From: Hyphomonas sp. CY54-11-8 | Lineage (GTDB): Bacteria > Pseudomonadota > Alphaproteobacteria > Caulobacterales > Hyphomonadaceae | DNA length: 64,000 nucleotides | Assembly (NCBI RefSeq): GCF_000682735.1 | Contig: NZ_AWFD01000001.1 | Location: forward strand, 582,568 to 646,567 | Direction: 5' to 3' | Shown here: piece after piece, positions 34,733 to 43,719 of the stretch | Layout of the letters: the number at the start of each line of letters is the position of its first letter | How positions within the stretch are numbered: the first letter of the stretch is position 1 | Made by a program: the position numbers and the translations under genes | The notes under the pieces: generated by a model | What the model was told of the DNA's origin: nothing | Seen by the model: the letters and a program-made list of their open reading frames with translations, nothing else | The model's database searches: none

Positions 34733-35626
34733 GTGTCTGCAGTTCTGCGGAAAAAGATCGACGCTGGGGCGGGTATTCCTCCCAGCATCATGCGGTTGCA
34801 GCAATTCTGGCTGCAATTGCAGGCCTGCACCCGGGACTGGGCCGCGGACACTTATGGTATTCTTCCAGATATCACACTGAGCAGCCGCCGTGTTATCAAC
34901 GGCCAGGAGGCTCAGCAGAAGCTTGACGCGGAAACCGGCTTCTATTTTTCAGCCAAGACCTCACCGGGGCTTGCGGGTGTCGCGATGGACGCAGTCGGCG
35001 CCATCCGCAATGCATCGGTTCGCATGGACCAGGATGCCGAAAGCCTTGGCGACGCGTCACCATTATTTCTGAAGCTTCTGGCAGAGCAGGCAGGCCTGGA
35101 GCTTGGCGGGCAGGTCGCCGCCACCGTGATCAAGACGGGGGAAGGTGTCACCTCCTCAGCTGATCCGGCGGGTGCTATCGGCCGCTTCGATGCGTCCAGC
35201 CGTTACCTGCTGGTAGAATTCCAGCTCAAGCTGGGGGAGGAGGTCTCCTGCATCTGGTTGGCCTTCGCCTTTGAATTCATGCAGCAATTCGCTGTTTCCA
35301 GCCAGCGGGCAGCCGCCGAGCAGAAAGCGAATGCCCGCGGCAACAGTCAGAGGTCACTTAGTAATAGCATCCTTGCATCGACAACGATGCTGGATGCCGT
35401 GCTGGATCGTTTGCCCCTGACAATCGGCGAGTGCGCCAAGCTTGAAGTCGGCACGGTCCTGCCGCTCGCTGGCGCGGATGCCGGCAGGCTCTCCCTGTCG
35501 GCGAACACGATCAACGGCAGCGTCGACATCGGGACTGGGGAACTTGGCGTCTGGAAGCGCCAGAGGGCGTTGAAACTCAGAACGCCAATTTCAGAGAATT
35601 TTGCACAGGAAATCGTGGATTCATAG
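34733..35626 (+). CDS. divergent FliM-like C-ring protein with SpoA domain
   Basis: 297 residues from the GTG at 34733, which follows AGGTGG; ATGs upstream and downstream have poorer ribosome sites. The last 80 residues (LDAVLDRLPLTIGECAKLEV, then VLPLAGADAGRLSLSANTIN, and ALKLRTPI) look like the FliM/FliN SpoA domain. The front two thirds lack the usual FliM CheY-binding N-terminus and middle-domain motifs. Since no other fliM is in the window, this may be the switch protein of this flagellum (inference). It lies between motB (divergent) and motA. Confidence 0.65.
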   Translation: MSAVLRKKIDAGAGIPPSIMRLQQFWLQLQACTRDWAADTYGILPDITLSSRRVINGQEAQQKLDAETGFYFSAKTSPGLAGVAMDAVGAIRNASVRMDQDAESLGDASPLFLKLLAEQAGLELGGQVAATVIKTGEGVTSSADPAGAIGRFDASSRYLLVEFQLKLGEEVSCIWLAFAFEFMQQFAVSSQRAAAEQKANARGNSQRSLSNSILASTTMLDAVLDRLPLTIGECAKLEVGTVLPLAGADAGRLSLSANTINGSVDIGTGELGVWKRQRALKLRTPISENFAQEIVDS

Positions 35627-35665
35627 CAATCATCCGTATCGGGATTGCTAGATGGGAGTTGAGCA

Positions 35666-36532
35666 GTGAATGCAGTTATAGGAATGTTGGTGACGGTTGC
35701 CATGGTGTTTGGCGGCTACCTTCTGGCCGGCGGCAAGATGGAAATCATCACACATGCCCTTCCGTTCGAAGGCATGATGATCGGCGGTGCGGCGCTCGGG
35801 GCGTTTCTGGCCGGCAACGATCTGACAACGATCAAACATACGGTCGGTGACATTGTGTCGGTTTTCAAAGGACCGAAGTGGAAAAAGCAGGATTATCAGG
35901 ACCTTCTTTGCCTGATGCATGAGCTGCTGAACGTGCTCAAGCAGAATCCGGTCGATATCGAACCGCACATTGAGGCGCCGAATGAGTCCGAGATTTTTGC
36001 GAAGTACCCGAAGATCCTGAAGGACCACTCAGCCGTCGAGATGATCTGCGATACGATCCGTTCCATGATCATGAACTTCGATAATGTTCATCAGGTCGAG
36101 GAATTGCTGGAAGCTCAGCTAGAAGGCCTGCAGGAGGACAGTCTGCACGGCGCCCACGCGCTGCAGAACATGGCAGATGCGCTGCCAGCACTCGGGATCG
36201 TTGCGGCTGTTCTTGGTGTGATCAAGACAATGGCCGCCATCGACAAGCCGCCGGAAATTCTCGGCGGTATGATTGGCGGTGCGCTTGTCGGGACGTTCCT
36301 CGGCGTTTTCCTTGCCTACGGGATCGTCGGGCCGTTCGCCAACAAGGTGAAGCACAACCGCACAGAAGAGCATTTCTTCTATGCCACGATTGGCGGACTT
36401 CTCGTGTCCAACCTCCATCACAATCCGGTCAACATTTCGGTAGAGGTGGCTCGCCGTCACGCGCCGGCGCGGGTTCGCCCGACGTTTGATGATGTCGAGC
36501 AGGCAATCCGGGAGCTGAAAAAGGCGGCATGA
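35666..36532 (+). CDS. motA: flagellar stator protein MotA
   Basis: 288 residues from the GTG at 35666 (GGGAG upstream). Four membrane helices: GMLVTVAMVFGGYLLAGG and MIGGAALGAFLAG at the N-terminus, ALPALGIVAAVLGVIKTMAA and LVGTFLGVFLAYGIVGPFA at the C-terminus. A large cytosolic loop with VFKGPKWKKQDYQDLLCLM lies between. Ends with the VARRHAPARVRPTFDDVEQA segment common in proton-driven alphaproteobacterial MotA. It overlaps the next gene by 4 bases. Confidence 0.95.
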   Translation: MNAVIGMLVTVAMVFGGYLLAGGKMEIITHALPFEGMMIGGAALGAFLAGNDLTTIKHTVGDIVSVFKGPKWKKQDYQDLLCLMHELLNVLKQNPVDIEPHIEAPNESEIFAKYPKILKDHSAVEMICDTIRSMIMNFDNVHQVEELLEAQLEGLQEDSLHGAHALQNMADALPALGIVAAVLGVIKTMAAIDKPPEILGGMIGGALVGTFLGVFLAYGIVGPFANKVKHNRTEEHFFYATIGGLLVSNLHHNPVNISVEVARRHAPARVRPTFDDVEQAIRELKKAA

Positions 36533-38280
36533 AGCGGCTTTGCCTTCTCCTTCTGCTCAGCAGCTGTCTCGCGCCGGTCTCCCTGGCGTTTGAGGACACT
36601 GGTGGCGTATCCGGAGTGGAGGAGGGGCAGCCAACTCAGCTGACCAGCGAACTGGACCAGTTCGTTCGTGACGCCATTGATGAGGGCCTGTTGACCCCGA
36701 AAGGGGAGGCGGAGACGGAGGTTGAGCCTGCACTGGAAGAGGTGCTGCCGGCCGGCGTACGTCGGCGCCAGGCGGCGCCCTTTCCGGTCGAGGTTGATTG
36801 CGACGGACCATACCCGCTGGATTTCGGCGAGTTCGTGCGGTTTGACCGGTATCAGCAGATTTACACGTTCCAGGAAAACGCCTCCGGCATGTCCGGTGAC
36901 GCCGCAGGACTGGACGGTATCCAGCTCGCCAAAGCCTATCTGGCGCTCGGGCTCTATTCTGAAGCGGGCATGGTGCTGAAGTCGACTCCGGGGCCCGTTG
37001 CGGCAGCGTACCGCAAAGTCGCCAGCCTGATGGAGAACCGGGCCGAGGCTGATGTGGACTATTTCCGCAAACTGTCGGAATGCCGCGAAGAAGCGGGCGT
37101 CTGGCTTGGAGCAGCGCTGTTGGCAAGCGATCAGGACGAAGGTGTCCAAACCTTCAATGAGAACCTGAACGGCTTCCGCAAATTGCCTTTCCGGCTGCGC
37201 GCTGATCTGACCGCAATGGTTGTCCCGCAACTGGATAAGCGCGGCGAGCGGATCCTGCCCGTGAAGCTTCTCGCAGATTTTACGCCGGACCAGGTCGGTG
37301 AGGCATCCCAACTGCAGTTCGTCAAAGCGATCATCGATCTCGGTGAAAACCGTCCGGATGCAGACAAGACGGTGAGAGCGTTTCTGAGTGAACCTTTGTT
37401 TCAGGAGCAGGCGCTGGCGGTGCTTATGCGGCACGACAAGCCACTGAGCGATGTGCATGAAGAGATTCTGCTGGGCGAACTGATGAAAAAATTCGGTCAG
37501 ACCGGCAATGACCGGGAGCTCGCAGCCAGCCTTCAATATGCATTGCAAGAATTGAGTGGCAGTTCGCATTACCAGCCAATCATGGAACTAGCCGGCATGC
37601 CGGCTTTGCAAAACGACGCAGCGCAGACGGAAATCCGCCGCCAGTTCGTCAATGGATTGGAGCGCGATCTCGCCAGCGACAATCGGCTGCGTAATCTGGC
37701 GGCTATCAACGCACTGGTTTCTGATCCGGGGATTCTCGAAGTCGCCCCGGAACGCACAACACTTTACCTATCAGGCGCCACGCTGGCGGTCCGCTTTGGT
37801 CTTGTCTCGCTGACGCGCGTTCTGATGAAGCGGGAAGACGCGGATGACGCCGTGATTGCCGAGCTCGCGAACCTCGAGTTCCGGCGCGGGGACTATGACG
37901 CTGTGGCGAACTGGGCGCAGGCCTATCCGAAAAATGCCCCGCTGAACCTTCTGGCTGCCGAAAGTGCGATCCGGAAGGGAGATGCGGCGGCCTTGCGTGT
38001 TTATGAGCAGCGCATCGACCTGGAGCCGGAAACCGTTCTGGCACTCATAGAACTGGATGCGGCGTCCAATCGCTGGCTGGTCTCTGATGCGATCTACGAT
38101 GTGGCGGCGAACTTAGCCGACCCGGTTCAAAAACAGCGCTCAGAAAGAGTGTTCGCCATGCGTCAGGCTGCCAGGGATTTGTCGAAGCCGGCACGGGCAA
38201 GGCTGGCGATGTCCAAAGTTGCGTCTGTCCTCGGCAAGCCGGATCCATCCTCAGAACAAGTCACCGGAGGCGCGCACTAA
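36529..38280 (+). CDS. exported helical-repeat protein of the flagellar locus, unknown function
   Basis: 583 residues. A signal peptide (MKRLCLLLLLSSCLAPVSLA) predicts export; the SSC could also be a lipobox. After an acidic segment comes a predicted helical-repeat region with TPR-like pairs such as IQLAKAYLALGLYSEAGMVL and ELANLEFRRGDYDAVANWAQ. I do not recognise the family. It is translationally coupled at both ends (ATGA with motA, TAATG with flgF), so it belongs to the flagellum. A periplasmic motility factor comparable in place, not in sequence, to rhizobial MotC is one possibility. Confidence 0.6.
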   Translation: MKRLCLLLLLSSCLAPVSLAFEDTGGVSGVEEGQPTQLTSELDQFVRDAIDEGLLTPKGEAETEVEPALEEVLPAGVRRRQAAPFPVEVDCDGPYPLDFGEFVRFDRYQQIYTFQENASGMSGDAAGLDGIQLAKAYLALGLYSEAGMVLKSTPGPVAAAYRKVASLMENRAEADVDYFRKLSECREEAGVWLGAALLASDQDEGVQTFNENLNGFRKLPFRLRADLTAMVVPQLDKRGERILPVKLLADFTPDQVGEASQLQFVKAIIDLGENRPDADKTVRAFLSEPLFQEQALAVLMRHDKPLSDVHEEILLGELMKKFGQTGNDRELAASLQYALQELSGSSHYQPIMELAGMPALQNDAAQTEIRRQFVNGLERDLASDNRLRNLAAINALVSDPGILEVAPERTTLYLSGATLAVRFGLVSLTRVLMKREDADDAVIAELANLEFRRGDYDAVANWAQAYPKNAPLNLLAAESAIRKGDAAALRVYEQRIDLEPETVLALIELDAASNRWLVSDAIYDVAANLADPVQKQRSERVFAMRQAARDLSKPARARLAMSKVASVLGKPDPSSEQVTGGAH

Positions 38281-39017
38281 TGTCAAACGCCATCTACGCT
38301 ATGCTCGGACGTCAGCAGGGATTGATGCAGGAAATGCAGGTTGTCGCGAACAATCTCGCAAACTCAAGCACCACTGGTTATAAGTCCGACCGCGCCCTGT
38401 TCGGAGAGTTTCTTGTTGCTACAGGATCCCAGTCATCCTCACTCTCCATGGGTGGCCTGGCCGGGCACAGTTTTGCAATGGCGCAAGGGGCGCTCAAGAT
38501 CACCGGCGGAGAAATGGATCTTGCGATCCAGGGCGATGGCTTCTTTCTGGTCAACACGGAGCAGGGGCAACGCCTGACCCGGGCCGGCCATTTCCAACTG
38601 TCTACGGATGGTCAACTGGTTGACATGAACGGCAGCGCCGTTCTGAGTTCCGGTGGGACACCCATCAATATTCCTCAAAATGCGAGCGAGATACGCGTTG
38701 CTGCAGATGGGACCGTGACAATCAGCGCGGGTGATGGCCTGCCGCCACAAGAAGTCGGTCAGATTGGCGTGGTCACCGTCGACGAGGAAGCCACGCTGGT
38801 GCGCGACTCAAACTCCTATTTCTCCGCGCCGGACGGTCACAGACCGGCGGAAAACAATGAAATTGTCCAGGGTGCATTGGAGCAATCCAATGTGTCTCCT
38901 GTCCTTGAGGTCGCGCGCATGATCGAAGTGCAGCGCGCCTACGAAGCCGGGCAAGCCCTGTTCGAGCGCGAGGATCAGCGCGTTAGCCAGATCATCAGTG
39001 CAATTCGTAATGGATAA
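38280..39017 (+). CDS. flgF: flagellar proximal rod protein FlgF
   Basis: 245 residues. N-terminal SNAIYAMLGRQQGLMQEMQV and NNLANSSTTGYKSDRALFGE are the rod motif; the middle MDLAIQGDGFFLVNTEQGQR and GHFQLSTDGQLVDMNGSAVL are typical of FlgF/FlgG; the C-terminus VLEVARMIEVQRAYEAGQAL is the D0 helix. It is shorter than FlgG and next to it, as usual for FlgF. The start overlaps the preceding stop by one base. Confidence 0.93.
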   Translation: MSNAIYAMLGRQQGLMQEMQVVANNLANSSTTGYKSDRALFGEFLVATGSQSSSLSMGGLAGHSFAMAQGALKITGGEMDLAIQGDGFFLVNTEQGQRLTRAGHFQLSTDGQLVDMNGSAVLSSGGTPINIPQNASEIRVAADGTVTISAGDGLPPQEVGQIGVVTVDEEATLVRDSNSYFSAPDGHRPAENNEIVQGALEQSNVSPVLEVARMIEVQRAYEAGQALFEREDQRVSQIISAIRNG

Positions 39018-39051
39018 GAAGAAGAGCAGCAGGTAAGAGAAGGAGCAGGAC

Positions 39052-39837
39052 GTGAAATCTCTACAAATCGCCGCGACAGGGATGGCCGCACAGCAAATGC
39101 GGGTCGACGTCATCTCGAACAATATCGCAAACATGAGTACCGCAGCCTACCGGCCGCGGTCCGCCGAGTTTTCCGATCTCGTCTATCAGCAATATCTGAC
39201 GCCGGGCACATCGACCTCCCAGGTCGGAACGCTTGTCCCAGCAGGGATCCAGATCGGCACCGGGGTTCGTCCGTCCACGGTCTCGATGGAACTGACCCAA
39301 GGGGCGTTGAACCCCACGGACGCAGAACTGGATCTCGCCATCGACGGTTCGGGATATTTCGAGATCACGCTTCCCTCCGGGGAATCTGCCTACACGCGAG
39401 ACGGCAAGTTCAATCGCGGGCAGGACGGACAGATCGTCACCATGGACGGTTTCCCGCTGACGGACGGCATCATCATTCCGGATGACGCCCAGAAGATTTC
39501 CATCAGTAGGGATGGTGAAGTTGTCGCTTACTTCGCTGGCGTCACGGAAGGGCAGGCGATCGGAAACATCCAACTGGTCCGCTTTGTCAACGAGAAAGGC
39601 CTGGAAGCCATGGGGGACAATCTGTTCCGCGAAACGCAGGCTTCGGGCACACCAACACAGCTCGTTCCGGGAACGGAAGGCGCAGGCTTTATCCGGCAGG
39701 GTTTCCTCGAAGGATCTGGGGTTGACGTTGTGAAAGAGATTTCAGAACTGATCGAAGCCCAGCGTGGATACGAACTGAATTCCAAAGTGATCACCGCCTC
39801 GGACGAGATGCTCGCGGCGACGACGAGGGTGAAATAA
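39052..39837 (+). CDS. flgG: flagellar distal rod protein FlgG
   Basis: 261 residues from a GTG with AGGAGCAGG just upstream. MKSLQIAATGMAAQQMRVDV and NNIANMSTAAYRPRSAEFSD at the N-terminus, LDLAIDGSGYFEITLPSGES in the middle, and VKEISELIEAQRGYELNSKV, TASDEMLAATTRVK at the C-terminus identify FlgG, the main rod subunit. Followed directly by flgA and flgH in the normal order. Confidence 0.95.
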   Translation: MKSLQIAATGMAAQQMRVDVISNNIANMSTAAYRPRSAEFSDLVYQQYLTPGTSTSQVGTLVPAGIQIGTGVRPSTVSMELTQGALNPTDAELDLAIDGSGYFEITLPSGESAYTRDGKFNRGQDGQIVTMDGFPLTDGIIIPDDAQKISISRDGEVVAYFAGVTEGQAIGNIQLVRFVNEKGLEAMGDNLFRETQASGTPTQLVPGTEGAGFIRQGFLEGSGVDVVKEISELIEAQRGYELNSKVITASDEMLAATTRVK

Positions 39838-39842
39838 TCGCC

Positions 39843-40244
39843 ATGTCCATTCTCGCTCTCAGTCTTGCAATGATGACCGCCTTTGCGGGGTCATCTTCTC
39901 TCGTGGCGGCGGAAGTGATCCGCGCAGGCGATCCTGTGACTGCATACAACGCAACTACCGAAGATGGCGGGAATGCATCCGGCGATCCCCTGGTCGGTCG
40001 CGAAGTGCTCCGCACGGTTTATACTGGCAAGCCGATCACTTTCGAAAATACGCGGGCGCCTGTGGTGGTGCGGCGCAATCAGGTCGTTTCAGTCAAGTAT
40101 ATCAAAGGCGGACTGGAGATCACGGCCTCCGGTCGGGCCCTCGGTGATGCGGGCATAAATGACCCTGTGACCGTGTTGAATCAACAATCGAAGCAAATGG
40201 TGCAGGGCATCGTTCAGGAAAGCGGATGGGTGCTGGCACAATGA
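39843..40244 (+). CDS. flgA: flagellar P-ring assembly chaperone FlgA
   Basis: 133 residues, a short FlgA with a Sec signal (ALSLAMMTAFAGSSSLVAA). The SAF-type C-terminal domain has GREVLRTVYTGKPITFENTR, VVVRRNQVVSVKYIKGGLEI, and ASGRALGDAGINDPVTVLNQ. FlgA helps FlgI assemble in the periplasm. Enterobacterial FlgA is about 220 residues; this form lacks most of the N-terminal domain. Its stop overlaps the flgH start (ATGA). Confidence 0.88.
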   Translation: MSILALSLAMMTAFAGSSSLVAAEVIRAGDPVTAYNATTEDGGNASGDPLVGREVLRTVYTGKPITFENTRAPVVVRRNQVVSVKYIKGGLEITASGRALGDAGINDPVTVLNQQSKQMVQGIVQESGWVLAQ

Positions 40245-40948
40245 AAAACTTCATCTCAACGGCAATTCTCGCGACAGCTGCCACAGCCTGCGCAAGCTCG
40301 CCTCTCTCTGATCCTACCCCAGAGCCGGTTCCGCTCTATGCCGGGCCCTGGGCCGGGGCAGGGGTCGATATGGATGCGGTCACAGAGCCTAATCCGTCCC
40401 TTTGGGCAACGTCGCCGAATGCGCTGCTCAGCATGCGACGGGCCAAGGCTGTCGGGGACCTCCTGACCGTCGTGGTGGAAATGAATGATCAGGCCAATCT
40501 GAAAAGTTCGCTGTCCCGCAGTCATGGATCCAGCGAAGACATGAGCATCGATGCACTGCTTGGCTTGCCGGATGTGCTGAACAATGCGCTGCCGGGGTCG
40601 GCCAGCGTGTCGCCTGCGATCGATTTCCAGCGCAATTCGAATATGGCGGGTAACGGCGCGGTGAATCGGGCCGAACAGGTCACGTTTACACTCGCCGCGC
40701 GTGTTGTCGGGGTTGAGCCGAACGGGAACTTAATCATTCAGGGGTATCAGCAGACACGGGTCAGTAACGAGATCCGCTATCTGAGCGTCTCAGGCGTCAT
40801 TCGCGCCCAGGACATTACCCGGACCAACACTGTAACGTATGACAAGATCGCCGATGCCCAGCTTTCCTATGTCAATCAGGGTGACACAACCGGTCCAAAC
40901 GGGCGCAAAGCGGTGCCGAAGCTTCTGGACAAGGTGCTGCCATTCTAG
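40241..40948 (+). CDS. flgH: flagellar L-ring lipoprotein FlgH
   Basis: 235 residues from the ATG at 40241. The signal MKNFISTAILATAATAC gives a lipobox-like site at Cys-17. Family motifs are MRRAKAVGDLLTVVVEMNDQ, GVEPNGNLIIQGYQQTRVSN, and YLSVSGVIRAQDITRTNTVT. FlgH builds the outer-membrane ring around the rod. It is preceded by flgA and followed 15 bases later by a FliL-like gene. Confidence 0.94.
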   Translation: MKNFISTAILATAATACASSPLSDPTPEPVPLYAGPWAGAGVDMDAVTEPNPSLWATSPNALLSMRRAKAVGDLLTVVVEMNDQANLKSSLSRSHGSSEDMSIDALLGLPDVLNNALPGSASVSPAIDFQRNSNMAGNGAVNRAEQVTFTLAARVVGVEPNGNLIIQGYQQTRVSNEIRYLSVSGVIRAQDITRTNTVTYDKIADAQLSYVNQGDTTGPNGRKAVPKLLDKVLPF

Positions 40949-40963
40949 GGGTGGGAGACCGGC

Positions 40964-41536
40964 ATGAAGCATGTCATTTCTGCGGTCGTTGCAGTTGTTT
41001 GTATTCTTATTGGCGGCATTACCGGCCATTTCGTAAAGACGGGTCTGACGGCGGCGGCGGGTACGAGCGCACACGAGTCAGCAGACAAGCCGGCAGACTC
41101 CCATGGCGCAAAAGACAGCCATGGCGACGAGAAAAAGAAAGACTCCCACGGGGCCAAAAAGGCGTCTTCCGGTCATGGCGGCGGTGGCCATGATGGTGGG
41201 GCGGCAACCGGGGACGTTGTCTACTTCAAATTCACCCGCGAATTCATTGTCCCGATCATGCATGATCGCAAGGTTGAGAGCCTCGTGATTCTGAACATCA
41301 ATCTGGAAGCAGATTCCAGCGTTTCCCAGAAACTGTTCTCAATGGAACCGAAGATCCGGGACAACATCATGACCACGCTGATCGAGCTCAGCAATGATGG
41401 GCGGACGTTCGAGAATCTCACGGATGTCGAAAGCTATGAAACCCTGCGGGCCATGGTCTTGCTGAATTTGCAAAAAGTTGTGCCGGCAGGGATCCAGAAT
41501 GTTCTCATCGTGGATATTGCCCAGCAAGACCTCTGA
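40964..41536 (+). CDS. second FliL-like protein with histidine-rich linker
   Basis: 190 residues. A single N-terminal helix (ISAVVAVVCILIGGITGHFV) is followed by a linker, residues about 36-80, rich in His, Lys, Asp and Gly with DSHG repeated three times. The C-terminal part (VESLVILNINLEADSSVSQK, PKIRDNIMTTLIELSNDGRT and NVLIVDIAQQDL) has the FliL domain outline. It differs clearly from the FliL at 23801. The periplasmic His-rich stretch may bind metal or sense pH (inference). Last gene of the motA-to-fliL2 run. Confidence 0.7.
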   Translation: MKHVISAVVAVVCILIGGITGHFVKTGLTAAAGTSAHESADKPADSHGAKDSHGDEKKKDSHGAKKASSGHGGGGHDGGAATGDVVYFKFTREFIVPIMHDRKVESLVILNINLEADSSVSQKLFSMEPKIRDNIMTTLIELSNDGRTFENLTDVESYETLRAMVLLNLQKVVPAGIQNVLIVDIAQQDL

Positions 41537-41567
41537 CCATGTGAAGAGGTAGGGGCGTAGCGCGCTC

Positions 41568-42197
41568 TTACCGATTGTATTTCTCGACGTTCGCCATTTC
41601 CGTCGTCAGGTTCAGAGATGTTTCCAGCAGCATGGTCCCGTTCTCATCGGCTGTGACGCCGGTCACCGTGCCGATCAGGCGGGGTGAGGTCGTGCGCTGA
41701 AGTTCACCATCCTTGTACATCTGGATTTCCAACTGGTAGACGCCGTCTTCGGCGAGCTGGTCTCCGGTGGAAGTTTCGCCATTCCAGGTATACCGGCCGG
41801 CTTCAGGGGCCAGCGTTTTCGACCAGATTTCATTACCGTTTGAATCCCTTACCTTCAGGACGGTTTCGTCCGTCGACTCAGGTATGTCGACGACAAAGTC
41901 CACACCCTCGCCAGCATAGGGGGCCCAGGACGTATCCACCGCGACTGTTTCACCGAGCCATTGGCCGGCAAGAATGCTGGAGTGCAGTCCGCCAATCATG
42001 CCGGCGATGCTTTCCAGATGGGTGTTCGAGGCGACCTGCTGCTCCAGGGTCGAGAAAGTTGCCAGCTGATCGACAAACTGTGTCGAGTCCATTGGTGATA
42101 GTGGATCCTGATTCCGGATCTGAGCTGTCAGCAGCTTGATAAAGGCATTGAACTCACTGCCGATTGTTTGGGTCGTTGCGCCAGATACGTCGGACAT
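41568..42197 (-). CDS. flgD: flagellar hook cap protein FlgD
   Basis: 209 residues. The N-terminus FNAFIKLLTAQIRNQDPLSP and FVDQLATFSTLEQQVASNTH is the FlgD signature. The C-terminal Ig-like part has RYTWNGETSTGDQLAEDGVY. FlgD caps the growing hook and is required for FlgE polymerisation. It lies directly downstream of fliK. Confidence 0.94.
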   Translation of the reverse strand: MSDVSGATTQTIGSEFNAFIKLLTAQIRNQDPLSPMDSTQFVDQLATFSTLEQQVASNTHLESIAGMIGGLHSSILAGQWLGETVAVDTSWAPYAGEGVDFVVDIPESTDETVLKVRDSNGNEIWSKTLAPEAGRYTWNGETSTGDQLAEDGVYQLEIQMYKDGELQRTTSPRLIGTVTGVTADENGTMLLETSLNLTTEMANVEKYNR

Positions 42198-42209
42198 GGG
42201 GGGGAATCC

Positions 42210-43598
42210 TTACAGTCTGATGTCGAGACCGCCACTTGCCGTTCGGGCAGGGCGGATCGAGTCTGCGGTGATATTTGCAGCGGTGAGAATGGCTGGTTCG
42301 GCGACAGGGTCGCTATCGCCCAACAAACGCCCGTCTGCAGGCGTATGGGATTGTTGCTGACCGGACTGGTGCTGTTGGAACGTCATGTTCTCACTTGATA
42401 GCCCGTTCCGCTCCAGCGCTTGCGTGAGTTCGAAGTGCATAAGGCGAAGTTGCCTCAGAGCCTCCGGGGAATCGCCGGTCACCGTGATATGCTGAATGCC
42501 ATGTGCGTCGAATTTGAAATCAATGGACACGCGGCCAAGTTCTGGCGGATCGAGTTGTACCGTAATCCGGTCCGGTGGGTCGTTTGGTGACGAAACGGTA
42601 TCCGTGATGATCTTTACCGTCTCGGCCGGGCTCGCCGTCACAATCGCGTTGGCAGTCGTCATCTGGATCTGAGACTGTGCCGGCTGGACGGCCGGTTGAG
42701 AAACAGGTGACGCACCAAAGCTGGCTGCGGCCAGCTGGCCATTACTATCGGGGGTATGAGCCGTTTGCGTGAGGGTGCCTGTCTTTCCGGTATCTGTACC
42801 CGCCTCCGATGAGACTTCCGAAAGCTCAGCCTGGAACGCGTCACTTGCTTTTCCGCTCGCAGGCTCGTCCGCAGGGACCATGCCCTTTTTGCTTTCTGAT
42901 GCTGCCACCGATTGTTGGGGCAAGGTCTCCGTCGCGGGCTCAGCCGAGCCTTTCACCTGGACCGTGGAATCCAGGCGAGCATCATCGTTTGAAGCGCCAA
43001 TTATATTCTGTCTGGCTTCTCCTGAACTGGCCGCCTGCACGGTCATGGCCTGAACATCGGAAGGCGGCGGCGAATCCTGTGATTGTGCGTTCGCGAGTTC
43101 TTGTGGAACGGCATCAGAATCAGATTTCACGTTTTCCGCAGATTCAGTTTCAACGATTGCCTGAGCGGCATCACTGGGAGCCGGTACTACGTTCGCCAGA
43201 AATACTTCCTTACCATCCATGGTTTCTTCAGGCGCTTCGGCTGGTTCCAGTTCGGGCTCGCTTTCTTGAGCGAGAACTTCCTCGGCATTGTTCGGTACAA
43301 TTGCCGCGTCACCAGAAGCGTCCGGATCGTCTGTTTCGGTCAGGACGTCATCCTTCAGCGCGACATCACTGTCATCGCCCTGCAGAAGAGAGAGCGTGGA
43401 TTGGGGGTGCTCTGAATCCGGCTTTTTGTCTTTGGCGGATGCCGAGGTGTCGGCACTCTCTTCGGTCGCGCTGCGATCCGCTTGAAGAGAATGGGCGAAG
43501 GCGTCTCCAGATCCGGTCTGGGACGGTTTGGGCTCCGCGCGCTCGAAACTGGAATTTGCTTGCGAGGCCGCCAGGCCCGGTTCAATCAAAAATGTCAT
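42210..43598 (-). CDS. fliK: flagellar hook-length control protein FliK
   Basis: 462 residues. The first 330 are low-complexity, rich in Glu, Ser, Ala, Gln and Pro, the ruler part. The conserved C-terminal switch domain has DRITVQLDPPELGRVSIDFK, ITVTGDSPEALRQLRLMHFE and LTQALERNGLSSENMTFQQH. FliK measures hook length and makes FlhB change from hook to filament export. It is the first gene of a two-gene unit with flgD. Confidence 0.92.
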   Translation of the reverse strand: MTFLIEPGLAASQANSSFERAEPKPSQTGSGDAFAHSLQADRSATEESADTSASAKDKKPDSEHPQSTLSLLQGDDSDVALKDDVLTETDDPDASGDAAIVPNNAEEVLAQESEPELEPAEAPEETMDGKEVFLANVVPAPSDAAQAIVETESAENVKSDSDAVPQELANAQSQDSPPPSDVQAMTVQAASSGEARQNIIGASNDDARLDSTVQVKGSAEPATETLPQQSVAASESKKGMVPADEPASGKASDAFQAELSEVSSEAGTDTGKTGTLTQTAHTPDSNGQLAAASFGASPVSQPAVQPAQSQIQMTTANAIVTASPAETVKIITDTVSSPNDPPDRITVQLDPPELGRVSIDFKFDAHGIQHITVTGDSPEALRQLRLMHFELTQALERNGLSSENMTFQQHQSGQQQSHTPADGRLLGDSDPVAEPAILTAANITADSIRPARTASGGLDIRL

Positions 43599-43625
43599 GA
43601 TGGGTTACGATTCCCCGTCCCAATG

Positions 43626-43667
43626 TTAACCAAGTTACAACGAAAGGACATGAAAACAGCGTTAACG
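43626..43667. promoter_or_regulatory. TTAACC motifs between fliK and flgJ
   Basis: TTAACCAAGTTAC at 43626-43638 and TTAACG at 43662-43667 lie in the 121-base divergent region. They resemble CtrA half-sites. Confidence 0.35.
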
Positions 43668-43719
43668 AAAATAGGTTTGCGGCAATTAATTCTGCAGCAA
43701 TCCGGACCCGGAGGATCAG

